Assembly: GCA_947591315.1 (NCBI GenBank)
Contig: CANQDD010000014.1
Coordinates: 1 to 64,000 of the forward strand
DNA: 64,000 bases
Direction of reading: 5' to 3'
Origin: an uncultured Clostridia bacterium
GTDB taxonomy: Bacteria; Bacillota; Clostridia; UBA1381
Positions 15,857-23,938 of this stretch are shown here, one piece after another. The notes under the pieces are model-generated. The model worked only from the letters and a program-made list of their open reading frames with translations, did not search any database and had not been told where the DNA came from. The stretch's first letter is position 1, and each line of letters starts with the position of its first letter. Made by a program: the position numbers and the translations under genes.

Positions 15857-17690
15857 GGCACACCCCCGCGCCAAACGACGCCGCGCCGCAGCCGGCGCAT
15901 TTCTGACGGCAGTTAGCCGTCGTTTCGGCTCGTTTGGCTTTCTCGTTTTCACGAATAAGGAAATTTTTTGTAACTCCCACGTCAATATGATCCCACGGCA
16001 GGACCTCGTCGTAGCCGCGTTCGCGCGTTGTGTAAAAATCGGGGTCAACGCCCATTTCCTTAAACGTTTCAATCCACGTGTCGAACTTGAAATGCTCGCC
16101 CCACGCGTCAAACTTGCAGCCGTTCTCCGCCGCCTTTATTATAACGGGGCAGAGTCGCCTGTCGCCGCGCGCGAACACGCCTTCAAGGTAGCTTGTCTTG
16201 TTGTCGTGCCAGTTGTAGCGTATGCGTTTGGATTTTATGGATTTTTTTAATTCGTCCTGCTTTTCTATGAGCATGCCGCGCGTGTCCTGCGCCGCCCATT
16301 GGAACGCCGTAAAGGGCTTCGGGACAAAGCTCGACGTACTGACGGTTATGTTAATGTTTTTCGCGCGTTCCTCCTTCGGCACGGCAAAGTAAACGTCCAG
16401 CACCTTCTGCGCAAGCTCCGCTATACCGCGCACGTCATCCATTGTTTCCGACGGCAGACCTATCATAAAATACAGCTTAACCGTCGTCCACCCGCCGCGG
16501 AACAGCATGTCGGCGGATTTTAATACATCGTCCTCGGTTATATTCTTGTTTATCACATCGCGCAGCCGCTGCGTACCCGCCTCGGGCGCGAATGTTATAC
16601 CCGTCTTTCTGACCTTCTGCACCTTCTCCATAAGCTCCATGGAGAAGTTGTCGATACGCATAGAGGGGAGAGACAAGCCTATCTTCTTTTCCTCGGTTAT
16701 CTTCAAAAGCCCGTCCGTAAGCTCCTTGAGCGAGCCGTAGTCGCTCGTCGAGAGCGAGGACAGCGAAATCTCATCGTACCCGCTGCACGTGAGCAGATTT
16801 TCCGCGATACCGAGCAGACGCTCAGGCTTACGTTCGCGAAGCGGACGGTATATGTACCCCGCCTGACAGAAACGGCAGCCGCGCAGACAGCCGCGCATTA
16901 TTTCGAGCATAACGCGGTCATGCACGACCTCGCCGAACGGCACTATTATGGTTTCGGGCGTGTACGCGGAGGAAAAGTCATTCATTATGCGCTTTCTCAC
17001 CCTTGCCTTTGCGTGGGGGTTGTTCGGCGTGACGCTTTTAACCGTGTTGTCGTCGTTGTACTCCACATCGTAAAACGACGGCACGTAGATACCCTCTATC
17101 TCCGCGATAGCCTCAAGGTAGTCACGCTTATTCTTCTTGCCGCTTTTTTTCCACTTCACATACTCGTCCACGACCTCGTGGATAATATCCTCACCCTCGC
17201 CCATCATAAAGAAGTCGAAAATATCCGCCACCGGCTCGGCGTTGTACGCGCAGGGACCGCCGCCGCATATTATCGGGTACGTCTCGTCCCTGCCCTTCGC
17301 TAAAACGGGTATCTCGGCGAGGTTCAGCATATTCACGATTGTGGAGTAGCAAAGCTCGTACTGCAGTGTAAAGCCGAGCATATCAAAATGCGTCACCTCG
17401 TCGCCCGACTCGAGCGCGAAAAGACGCATACCGTGCTTTTTCATCTCGTCCTCCATGTCTGTCCACGGCGCGAACACGCGCTCGCAGTATGTGTCGGGAC
17501 GCTCGTTGAGCGTGTGGTAGAGAATTTTAAGACCGAGGTGCGACATGGCAATCTCGTATATGTCGGCAAAGCAAAAGCCGAAGCGCACAAACGAGGCGGA
17601 GCCGTCCTTTATAACGGAATTAAGCTCACCGCCCGTGTAACGCGTCGGCTTTGTGACAGCCGATAATATTTTATCTCGTGTTGTTATCAT
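15849..17690 (-). CDS. TIGR03960-family B12-binding-like radical SAM protein
   Basis: This 613-residue protein has a cobalamin-binding-like N-terminal domain (GGGPCAYNAEP region near residue 142) and a radical SAM core with the CxxxCxxC motif in MRGCLRGCRFCQAGYIYRP near residues 263-281. A TFAPEAGTQRLRDVINK strand is typical of the family. The C-terminus has a cysteine cluster, CRQKCAGCG. It is universally paired with DUF2344, here directly downstream with an 8-bp overlap. The reaction is unknown; RNA modification is the usual guess. Its ATG overlaps the stop of gerW by 4 bp. Confidence 0.88.
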   Translation of the reverse strand: MITTRDKILSAVTKPTRYTGGELNSVIKDGSASFVRFGFCFADIYEIAMSHLGLKILYHTLNERPDTYCERVFAPWTDMEDEMKKHGMRLFALESGDEVTHFDMLGFTLQYELCYSTIVNMLNLAEIPVLAKGRDETYPIICGGGPCAYNAEPVADIFDFFMMGEGEDIIHEVVDEYVKWKKSGKKNKRDYLEAIAEIEGIYVPSFYDVEYNDDNTVKSVTPNNPHAKARVRKRIMNDFSSAYTPETIIVPFGEVVHDRVMLEIMRGCLRGCRFCQAGYIYRPLRERKPERLLGIAENLLTCSGYDEISLSSLSTSDYGSLKELTDGLLKITEEKKIGLSLPSMRIDNFSMELMEKVQKVRKTGITFAPEAGTQRLRDVINKNITEDDVLKSADMLFRGGWTTVKLYFMIGLPSETMDDVRGIAELAQKVLDVYFAVPKEERAKNINITVSTSSFVPKPFTAFQWAAQDTRGMLIEKQDELKKSIKSKRIRYNWHDNKTSYLEGVFARGDRRLCPVIIKAAENGCKFDAWGEHFKFDTWIETFKEMGVDPDFYTTRERGYDEVLPWDHIDVGVTKNFLIRENEKAKRAETTANCRQKCAGCGAASFGAGVCHE

Positions 17691-18139
17691 AAAATCTCCT
17701 CGGGTGCTGTTGTGTCGGTCACGGTTGACGCGTCCGCTTGCTTTTGAGCCTTTTTCGCGGCTTTCTTGTCACTCATGGAGCTTATAAAGCCGTTAGCCTT
17801 GTCAATTATGCCCGGCACCATGTCGATAACCCTGTCGATCGGTGATGATGTGCCGCCCATGGGCATAAGGCGCACGTTGTCGTTGTTTATAATGAGGAAC
17901 GCCTCTGCCTGAACCGACGCGCCGCCGCCCGCACCGCCGCCGAAGCGCGTGCCCGCCGAATTCTTCTTTTCAAACTCGTTGCCGCCGCCGCCGAAGCCGA
18001 AGGACACCTTTGAGATTGGGATAATAACCGTTCCGTCACTGACCTTCATCGGTTCGCCGACCACGGAATTAGCGTCGATAAGCCCCTTGAATTTTTCCGA
18101 CGCCAGCGTGAATAAATCGCTCACCTTGTTTTCATCCAT
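17687..18139 (-). CDS. GerW family sporulation protein (YtfJ)
   Basis: A 150-residue GerW/YtfJ protein. The central segment, with PISKVSFGFGGGG and a later GGGAGGGASVQAEAFLII, is diagnostic for the family. GerW is a spore protein needed for normal germination in Bacillus. The last 40 residues form a charged Ala/Lys-rich tail. Its start overlaps the end of the DUF2953 gene by 8 bp and its stop overlaps the radical SAM gene by 4 bp. The presence of this gene supports a spore-forming host. Confidence 0.9.
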   Translation of the reverse strand: MDENKVSDLFTLASEKFKGLIDANSVVGEPMKVSDGTVIIPISKVSFGFGGGGNEFEKKNSAGTRFGGGAGGGASVQAEAFLIINNDNVRLMPMGGTSSPIDRVIDMVPGIIDKANGFISSMSDKKAAKKAQKQADASTVTDTTAPEEIL

Positions 18140-18761
18140 TGTTCTTTAACCTCCTGTTAATTTTCAGTATTTTAAGCAGTATAATTGCCGCCTTAAAGCC
18201 TATAACCAACACGCTCGAAATGCGCGTCCGCACCGTTATATCCGCGCCGCCCTCGATAACGAAGCCGTTGTAATCCGCGTCTATATCTACTCTCCAGTCG
18301 TCAAGGCGCGTGTGATTGTCGATAAAGCCGAGCAGACCGTATATAAACGCGTTCGCCGCGCCGTAAGCGATACCGGTGTACATCGCGTCGCCCGTGCCTA
18401 TCTTCGCGCTCACATAAAATTTCTTTACCGCGAGCGTCCGCGCGAACAGGTCGCGTATGAGTTTTTTTATATCGTCCCACGTCACGTCTATGACCTCGCG
18501 CGCAAGCTCTACCGTCTGTGACAGCGGACGTTTTGATTTTTCAATATCCTTCTTTTCCTTTTCCGCGTCGTCAGCCGCTTTTTCCGCGTCCTTTTTGACC
18601 TTCGCGGGCAGTATGCTGAGCTTTATCGGGAAGTATTTTACCGTAAGGCGCACGTCCGCGTTTTTCTCCGCGTACGACACCGAAAAAGCCGCGTCGATAG
18701 GGATAAATATTATCAGCGCGATAACGGCTGCTATAATGAGTACGATATACACTGCCGTCAT
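18132..18761 (-). CDS. DUF2953 membrane protein (GerW partner)
   Basis: This 209-residue protein begins with one membrane helix (VYIVLIIAAVIALIIFIPID), followed by a charged stretch with EKAADDAEKEKKDIEKSK and the ending ILLKILKINRRLKNNG. DUF2953 genes sit directly upstream of gerW in many Clostridia, as here. The ATG at 18761 has AAGGAAG upstream. A longer in-frame reading to 18947 only translates the adjacent dispersed repeat and is rejected. The role is unknown; a sporulation link is inferred from context. Confidence 0.82.
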   Translation of the reverse strand: MTAVYIVLIIAAVIALIIFIPIDAAFSVSYAEKNADVRLTVKYFPIKLSILPAKVKKDAEKAADDAEKEKKDIEKSKRPLSQTVELAREVIDVTWDDIKKLIRDLFARTLAVKKFYVSAKIGTGDAMYTGIAYGAANAFIYGLLGFIDNHTRLDDWRVDIDADYNGFVIEGGADITVRTRISSVLVIGFKAAIILLKILKINRRLKNNG

Positions 18762-18797
18762 TGGCTCACTTCCTTTGTGGATGATATGGTCTGTACA

Positions 18798-18992
18798 CGG
18801 GACGTCGGGGCGCCGTCCCCTACAACCGTAATTCAGAAATTGTGCCGTAGGGGCTGGCGCCCTCGACAGCCCGTTAGCCTCTCCTTGAGGAGAGGTGGCA
18901 TCGCGGAGCGATGACGGAGAGGTGGCAATACGTATTTGAGGAACCACCTCTCAGTCGCCTACGGCGACAGCTCCCCTCAAGGGGAGCCTCAC
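18798..18992. repeat. Intergenic repeat tract: one B unit and one D unit
   Basis: Between scpB and the DUF2953 gene. Unit B (18798-18874) has two hairpins, GGGACG...CGTCCC and GGGCTG...CAGCCC in inverse order, joined by an AT-rich linker. Unit D (18875-18992) has arms CTCTCCTTGAGGAGAG, CATCGCGGAGCGATG, GTCGCCTACGGCGAC and CTCCCCTCAAGGGGAG. Copies recur in seven or more other gaps of this window. Confidence 0.9.
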
Positions 18993-19022
18993 AAGGTCGC
19001 TCCTATTATTTGCCCGTATCGC

Positions 19023-19601
19023 TTACGCGTCCGTCCCCGCACTCTCTCCCTCAATTTCCAACTGCACGCCCTGTGCGCTCTCGGTGTCGAGCCGGCTCAA
19101 ATCGAGCGGCGGCAAATCGCGCGGATCCTTAAGCCCAAAACAGCGCAGAAACGTGTCCGTCGTCACGTACAGTATCGGTCTGCCGGGCGCGTCGAGCCTG
19201 CCCTTTTCCTCGATAAGACCGCGCTCGTACAGCCTGTTTACGCAGCCGTCACTGTTTACGCCGCGTATTTCCTCGATCTGACCGCGCGTTACCGGCTGCT
19301 TGTATGCGATGATCGCGAGCGCCTCCATAGCCGCGTTCGACAGCGGCTGAAGCCTCTGCTCTCCTAATATTTCCTGTATATACGTATAATATTCGGGGCG
19401 CGAACAAATCTGGTACCCCTCCGAAATGTCTATTATGTTAAAGCCGCGCTTGTCGCGCTCGTATTCCTCTTTCAGCTCGCCGACGGCGTTTTCAACGTCC
19501 TTAACGCCGCAGTCGAGCACCGCCGCCAGCTTCGCGGCTTTGACGGGTTCGCCCGCCGCGAACAGTATACCCTCGATGGCGTATTTTATATTTTCCTTCA
19601 T
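19023..19601 (-). CDS. scpB: Segregation and condensation protein B
   Basis: This 192-residue protein has the tandem winged-helix layout of ScpB. Diagnostic segments are KYAIEGILFAAGEPV at the N-terminus, LSNAAMEALAIIAYKQPVTR in the middle and EIRGVNSDGCVNRLYERGLI. ScpB dimers bind ScpA, the kleisin of the Smc complex that condenses and segregates the chromosome. Its ATG overlaps the scpA stop by 4 bp, so the pair is translationally coupled. It is slightly longer than usual because of an acidic tail. Confidence 0.95.
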   Translation of the reverse strand: MKENIKYAIEGILFAAGEPVKAAKLAAVLDCGVKDVENAVGELKEEYERDKRGFNIIDISEGYQICSRPEYYTYIQEILGEQRLQPLSNAAMEALAIIAYKQPVTRGQIEEIRGVNSDGCVNRLYERGLIEEKGRLDAPGRPILYVTTDTFLRCFGLKDPRDLPPLDLSRLDTESAQGVQLEIEGESAGTDA

Positions 19602-20341
19602 TCATTGCCTCCCCGCGCGCCGCCGCGCCTTGACGTGAGTATAAAATCCTTCTTTTCGCTGTCATAATCGGCTGACAGTCTGCCGAGCTTCACCATTTCA
19701 AGCACTGCGAGGAATGTCGCAATCATCTCGGGTTTCGAGTCGTTCTCGCCAAACAACGTTTCAAACTTTATTTTACCCGAGCGGCGCAGCCGCTTGCAGA
19801 TTTTCTCGACCATATCGTCCACCGATACCTTTTCGCGTCCGACTATCTGCGAGAACGCGCGCTTTTCCGGCTTCTGCCTTCTCATGTGGCGGCGGAAAAT
19901 GCTCTCAAACGCGCTCAAAAGCTCGTCCGTGCTGTGGCTTACGTCGTACTCCGGCACGGGAAAGTCAATATTCTCCGCCTCACGGAACACCATGTGCCGC
20001 GTCGAGAACTCGCTTTTGCGAAGCTCCTGTGACGCCTCCTTGTACTGCTGATATTCGATAAGCCTGCGCGCAAGCTCCTCTCTGGGATCCTCTGCGTCCT
20101 CCTCGTCAGCCTTCGGCAGCAGCATCTTTGACTTTATATACAGAAGCTGCGACGCCATAACGAGAAATTCGCTCGCGTTATCGAGGTTAAGCTCCTCTAT
20201 TCCGTCAATCGCCTCGAGGTACTGCTCCGTTATCTCCGCTATCGGTATATCATAGATGCTGACCTTGTTTTTCTGTATCAGCGTCAGCAGCAGGTCGAGC
20301 GGGCCCTCAAAATTTTCGAGTTTATATGTTACCTGTTCCAT
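19598..20341 (-). CDS. scpA: Segregation and condensation protein A
   Basis: A 247-residue kleisin. The N-terminus YKLENFEGPLDLLLTLIQK is the ScpA hallmark, followed by IYDIPIAEITEQYLEAI and ASEFLVMASQLLYIKSKMLL. The C-terminal winged helix includes FLAVLEMVKLGRLSADYD. It bridges the Smc ATPase heads. Its ATG shares a base with the stop of the upstream M50 protease gene (TAATG), a classic coupled junction. Confidence 0.95.
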   Translation of the reverse strand: MEQVTYKLENFEGPLDLLLTLIQKNKVSIYDIPIAEITEQYLEAIDGIEELNLDNASEFLVMASQLLYIKSKMLLPKADEEDAEDPREELARRLIEYQQYKEASQELRKSEFSTRHMVFREAENIDFPVPEYDVSHSTDELLSAFESIFRRHMRRQKPEKRAFSQIVGREKVSVDDMVEKICKRLRRSGKIKFETLFGENDSKPEMIATFLAVLEMVKLGRLSADYDSEKKDFILTSRRGGARGGNE

Positions 20342-21018
20342 TAAACAATTATCCTTATCAAGCCGTTAAGCAAATTTGTGATACCGTCCATAAAGAAATT
20401 CACGCCCGTGCCTATCACCGCGCTCAAAGCGCCCGATATTGACAGCAGCATGATCAGTATCATCGAGTACCTCTCGTACTGCATGATCGTATAGTATATC
20501 CTGTTCGGCACGATTATGCCGAGAACCTTCGCGCCGTCGAGCGGCGGAATGGGAATGAAGTTAAATACCATGAAGCAGAGGTTACGAAACGCGAAGAACG
20601 AAAGTATGCTTCCGACGGTGTTGACCGCGCCGTACCAGCCGAGGTTAAGTTTTATATTCATGACGAGGAACGCCGCGTACAAAAGCATTGCTATAAACGC
20701 CATTATGAGGTTCGCGAGCGGACCTGCCGCAGCCGTGACAGCCATGCCGGCCTTCGGGTTTTTATAGTAGCGCGGATTTACCTCCACGGGCTTTGCCCAG
20801 CCGAAGCCGGTGAGTATCATAAGTATCGTTCCCACAAGGTCGAGATGCGCGAACGGGTTCAGCGTGAGCCTGCCCTGACTGCGCGGCGTGGGATCGCCGA
20901 GCTTGTCCGACACAAGACCGTGCGCGAACTCGTGACCGGCGAGCGCTATAAGCGTGCCGGGTATACCTATCAAAATATTCTGCCAGCTTCCGAACAGTCG
21001 GGTGAATATATTAAACAT
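20341..21018 (-). CDS. Site-2 protease family (M50) zinc metalloprotease
   Basis: This 225-residue integral membrane protein has about five or six hydrophobic segments. The zinc motif HExxH is seen as LAGHEFAHGLVSDKLGD near residue 27, and the second metal motif as FNFIPIPPLDGAKV near residue 155, in the usual NPDG/LDG position. It is the YwhC-type short M50 protease commonly found upstream of scpA in Clostridia. Family members cleave substrates inside the membrane; the substrate here is unknown. AAGGAG lies 7 nt before the ATG. It leads an operon with scpA and scpB. Confidence 0.88.
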   Translation of the reverse strand: MFNIFTRLFGSWQNILIGIPGTLIALAGHEFAHGLVSDKLGDPTPRSQGRLTLNPFAHLDLVGTILMILTGFGWAKPVEVNPRYYKNPKAGMAVTAAAGPLANLIMAFIAMLLYAAFLVMNIKLNLGWYGAVNTVGSILSFFAFRNLCFMVFNFIPIPPLDGAKVLGIIVPNRIYYTIMQYERYSMILIMLLSISGALSAVIGTGVNFFMDGITNLLNGLIRIIV

Positions 21019-21049
21019 ACAAATTCTCCTTAATATTACAGATATTTAT

Positions 21050-21078
21050 ATTATATAAAATTTTTACCGAAAAGTAAA
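21050..21078 (-). promoter_or_regulatory. Promoter of the M50-scpA-scpB operon
   Basis: On the minus strand TTTACT (21073-21078) and TATAAT (21050-21055) are 17 bp apart, 31 bp before the ATG. Confidence 0.6.
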
Positions 21079-21124
21079 GAGAAATTACTGATTAAACGCA
21101 AAAAAAGAACACCCCGACCCGTAA

Positions 21125-21474
21125 AGCCTCCCTTGTCAAAGGGAGGGGGACCGCCGAAGGCGGTGGAGGGATTTGTGCGGTCGAACACGGTTCGCCCCTA
21201 CTTTAAGCCTTCACCTTGAGGGGAAGGTGGCATTTGCGAAGCAAATGACGGATGAGGTGTAGCTGCGAAGCAGCGTTAGCATCCCTTTGCTGCGGCGTTT
21301 GTTGCTGCGCAACATGCGGGCGACCGCAAGGGTCGCCCCTACGGCAACTCCATTAAATTATCGCAAATGCGGGCTGTCGATGGCGCCAGCCCCTACGGCG
21401 CGCAATTTCAAAATTACGGATGTAGGGGACGGCGCCTCGACGTCCCGTAAGTAGGGGCGACCCTTGCGGTCGCC
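21125..21474. repeat. Dense intergenic repeat tract with A, B, C, D and E fragments
   Basis: This gap is almost wholly repeat. It holds part of a C unit (21125-21172), A hairpins (about 21178-21200, 21316-21342 and 21450-21474), a broken D unit (from about 21207) and a full B unit in reverse orientation (21369-21448). The start of an E insert (21286-21317, TTTGCTGCGGCGTTTGTTGC) runs straight into an A hairpin. The mixture suggests repeated insertion of elements into one another. Confidence 0.85.
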
Positions 21475-21481
21475 TGTGTGT

Positions 21482-22528
21482 CTACCTCACCACAATCGTT
21501 TTAATAACCTGCTGCTGCACCGGCACATCGTCGGCGTCCATGGTGCCATTATGCTCCGTCGGCGTTTCGGCGATCGCGTCCACGTACTCCATACCGCTCG
21601 TCACGCGTCCGAACGCCGCGTACTGACCGTCGAGCGCGTCGTTGTCGGCGTGCATTATGAAGAACTGGCTCGAACCGCTGTCATAGTCCTGCGCTCTCGC
21701 CATAGAGATAACGCCCCTCGCGTGATGTATGAGGTTGAGGTAGCCGTTCGCGAGGAACTCACCCGTAATTGCCGCCGCGTCCTTGTGGCTGTAATCCGTG
21801 CCAAATCCGCCGCCCTGAATCATGAAATCCTTGATTACGCGGTGGAATATAAGCCCGTCGTAGAAATGGCTATCCGCGAGCTTAACGAAATTCGCGACCG
21901 ACACCGGCGCAATATCGGGGTACAGCTCCAACTCTATAACGCCGCCGTTTTCAAGCTGAATTTCCGCGTTCACGACGTTGCCGTTTTTAAGCACGTAACC
22001 GAGATACGCGTCGTATTTTTTAAATAAAATCTGCTCATACGTCTTAAACTTCTCCGCTATGCCCGTGAGGTCCGCGGTAGGGGGCGTGTACGTAATATCG
22101 ACCGTTCTCGACGCGTCGTCCCAGCCGACCTCCGCGCCGAAAAGCTCCGACAATGCCCTGAGCGGCACCATTGTGTAATCGTTCACAATAACGGGCGGCA
22201 CCTCCATGGGCGCGTAGCCGCATATTTTAACGGCGTCCGTCACAAACGCGTTCTCCTTGCCTATCCACGCGAACGTAAGCTCAGAGCCGTCGGTAACGGT
22301 TATGCCGCGCGTGTCGGGATCCCATGATATGTCGCAGCCGAGCACATCGCTTATCGAGCGAAGCGAAACAAGCGTCCTGCCGTTCTCTATCACAGGCGGC
22401 ACCTGCATCGTCACGGCGCTGCCGTTCAGTCTGACGGTAAGATCTTCGCCCTCCGCCATTGCGGGCGCCGCGGTCAAAACCGAAGCCGCAACGGAAAGTG
22501 CGGCTGCAAAAGCGGTTATCCTTTTCAT
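21482..22528 (-). CDS. Secreted cyclophilin-type peptidyl-prolyl isomerase with stalk domains
   Basis: This 348-residue exported protein has a signal peptide (MKRITAFAAALSVAASVL, cleavage near AMA-EG). Residues about 30-165 hold a copper-amine-oxidase-N-like (stalk) module in two halves, marked by VPPVIENGRTLVSLRSIS and VPPVIVNDYTMVPLRALS. From about 195 follows a cyclophilin fold with NFVKLADSHFYDGLIFHRVI, FMIQGGG and SSQFFIMHADN, which include the Arg and Gln/Phe active-site residues. It probably assists folding of exported proteins at the cell wall. ATG 22528 has an AAGGAG site and its own promoter, divergent from the M20 peptidase. Confidence 0.9.
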   Translation of the reverse strand: MKRITAFAAALSVAASVLTAAPAMAEGEDLTVRLNGSAVTMQVPPVIENGRTLVSLRSISDVLGCDISWDPDTRGITVTDGSELTFAWIGKENAFVTDAVKICGYAPMEVPPVIVNDYTMVPLRALSELFGAEVGWDDASRTVDITYTPPTADLTGIAEKFKTYEQILFKKYDAYLGYVLKNGNVVNAEIQLENGGVIELELYPDIAPVSVANFVKLADSHFYDGLIFHRVIKDFMIQGGGFGTDYSHKDAAAITGEFLANGYLNLIHHARGVISMARAQDYDSGSSQFFIMHADNDALDGQYAAFGRVTSGMEYVDAIAETPTEHNGTMDADDVPVQQQVIKTIVVR

Positions 22529-22559
22529 TTTAACAGCTCCTTAATACGAATATATAAAT

Positions 22560-22588
22560 ATTATACCACATTTCGACATTTTTTTCAA
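22560..22588 (-). promoter_or_regulatory. Promoter of the cyclophilin gene
   Basis: On the minus strand TTGAAA (22583-22588) and TATAAT (22560-22565) are 17 bp apart. Confidence 0.75.
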
Positions 22589-22614
22589 TATCTATTTTGC
22601 GCATGAACTTTGTA

Positions 22615-22643
22615 TTGTGTTTTTGCCCGTTTTATGATAAAAT
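22615..22643 (+). promoter_or_regulatory. Promoter of the M20 peptidase gene
   Basis: TTGTGT (22615-22620) and TAAAAT (22638-22643) with 17-bp spacing, divergent from the cyclophilin promoter and 57 bp before the ATG. Confidence 0.6.
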
Positions 22644-22700
22644 GCGGTTTAACAAATAATTTGCCGCAGTGAACCGACATACGGAAACGGGAGGATAAAA

Positions 22701-23918
22701 ATGGATATTAAAGAGATATTAAGCGGCGCGTCGGCGTTTCAAGCCGAAATGCGCGAAATACGCCGCACGCTGCACCGCCGCCCAGAAACGGGCTTTGACC
22801 TGACATTTACGAAAGCGTTTGTAAAGGAAAAGCTTACGGAATACGGCTATGAGCCTATTGAAACGGGCAAGGCGGGACTTGTCGCGCTTTGCGGCGGAAA
22901 TAGAGAGGGAAAAACGATTCTGCTCCGCGCCGACATGGACGCGCTGCCGATTTTCGAGGAAGCCGACGTTGATTTCCGCAGCGAAACCGACGGCAAAATG
23001 CACGGCTGCGGACACGATATGCACACTGCTATGCTGCTCGGCGCGGCGAAAATATTAAAGGCGCATGAGAACGAATTAAACGGAACGGTCAAGCTTGAAT
23101 TTCAGCCCGCCGAGGAAATTTTCCAGGGCTCGCCCGACATGATTAAATCGGGTGTGCTTGAAAATCCGCGCGTTGACGCGGCTGTGATGATCCACGTAAT
23201 GGCGGGTGTGCCGCTCCCGACGGGCATGATCGCGGTATCAAACGGCGGAATTTCAACCGCGTCATGCGAGCAGTACCACATCACGGTGCGCGGCAAGGGC
23301 GGTCACGGCTCCGTGCCGCACGAGACGATAGACCCGATAACGGCAGCCGCGCATATTCACCTTGCGCTTGCGGAAATAAACAGCCGTGAGATAGACGGCC
23401 ACGACTACGGCGTGTTCACGACCGGTCGATTTGAGGCGGGACAGGCTTCAAACGTCATACCCGACAAGGCTGAAATGTGGGGAACGATACGCACGACCGA
23501 TCCCGACAACAAGGTCGGCGCTCTCATAAAAAAGCGCATGGAGGAAATCGTTAAAGGCGTGGGCACGGCTTTGCGGTGCGAAACCGAGGTCGAGTTTTAC
23601 GATTACTGCCCGTGCATGATGATAGACGACGACCTCGCGGCTGACATGCTGCGGTATATGAAGGAGCTTTTCGGCGATGGCGCGATCGACCTTTCCGTAA
23701 TATCGGGCGGCAAGCCGGGCGGCGGCAGCGAGGACTTCGCGTTTGTGAGTCACGAAGTCCCGACGGCGAGCATGTTCCTCGTTGCCGGAAGCTCGAACGA
23801 CGGCTATATTTACGGTCAGCACCACCCGAAGGTACGCTTCGACGACTCCGTGCTGTACCGAGGCGCCGCGGCGTACGCGTGCGCGGCTGTAAAATGGCTT
23901 GAAAATCATTCCTCGTGA
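22701..23918 (+). CDS. M20-family amidohydrolase
   Basis: This 405-residue metal-dependent amidohydrolase is of the hippurate hydrolase/N-acyl-amino-acid deacylase type. Metal ligands appear in GCGHDMHTAMLLGAAKIL (Cys-His pair near residues 100-102), EFQPAEEIFQG (catalytic and ligand Glu) and GGGSEDFAF plus a late HHPKVRFDD His. A lid/dimerisation domain interrupts the catalytic fold (GKGGHGSVPHETIDP). It removes acyl groups from amino acids or similar amides; the substrate is unknown. GGGAGG precedes the ATG. The downstream lyase gene starts within 21 bp of its stop, so they are probably cotranscribed. Confidence 0.88.
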   Translation: MDIKEILSGASAFQAEMREIRRTLHRRPETGFDLTFTKAFVKEKLTEYGYEPIETGKAGLVALCGGNREGKTILLRADMDALPIFEEADVDFRSETDGKMHGCGHDMHTAMLLGAAKILKAHENELNGTVKLEFQPAEEIFQGSPDMIKSGVLENPRVDAAVMIHVMAGVPLPTGMIAVSNGGISTASCEQYHITVRGKGGHGSVPHETIDPITAAAHIHLALAEINSREIDGHDYGVFTTGRFEAGQASNVIPDKAEMWGTIRTTDPDNKVGALIKKRMEEIVKGVGTALRCETEVEFYDYCPCMMIDDDLAADMLRYMKELFGDGAIDLSVISGGKPGGGSEDFAFVSHEVPTASMFLVAGSSNDGYIYGQHHPKVRFDDSVLYRGAAAYACAAVKWLENHSS

Positions 23919-23938
23919 GTGAAAACGGGAGCAAAATA

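Noticed and set aside
18762-18947. In-frame N-terminal extension of the DUF2953 gene
   Set aside because: It reads through D and B repeats; ATG 18761 has a good ribosome site and is followed at once by the membrane helix.
21125-21474. CRISPR-like array of short repeats
   Set aside because: The units are of several families, differ in orientation and have no regular spacers; there are no cas genes.
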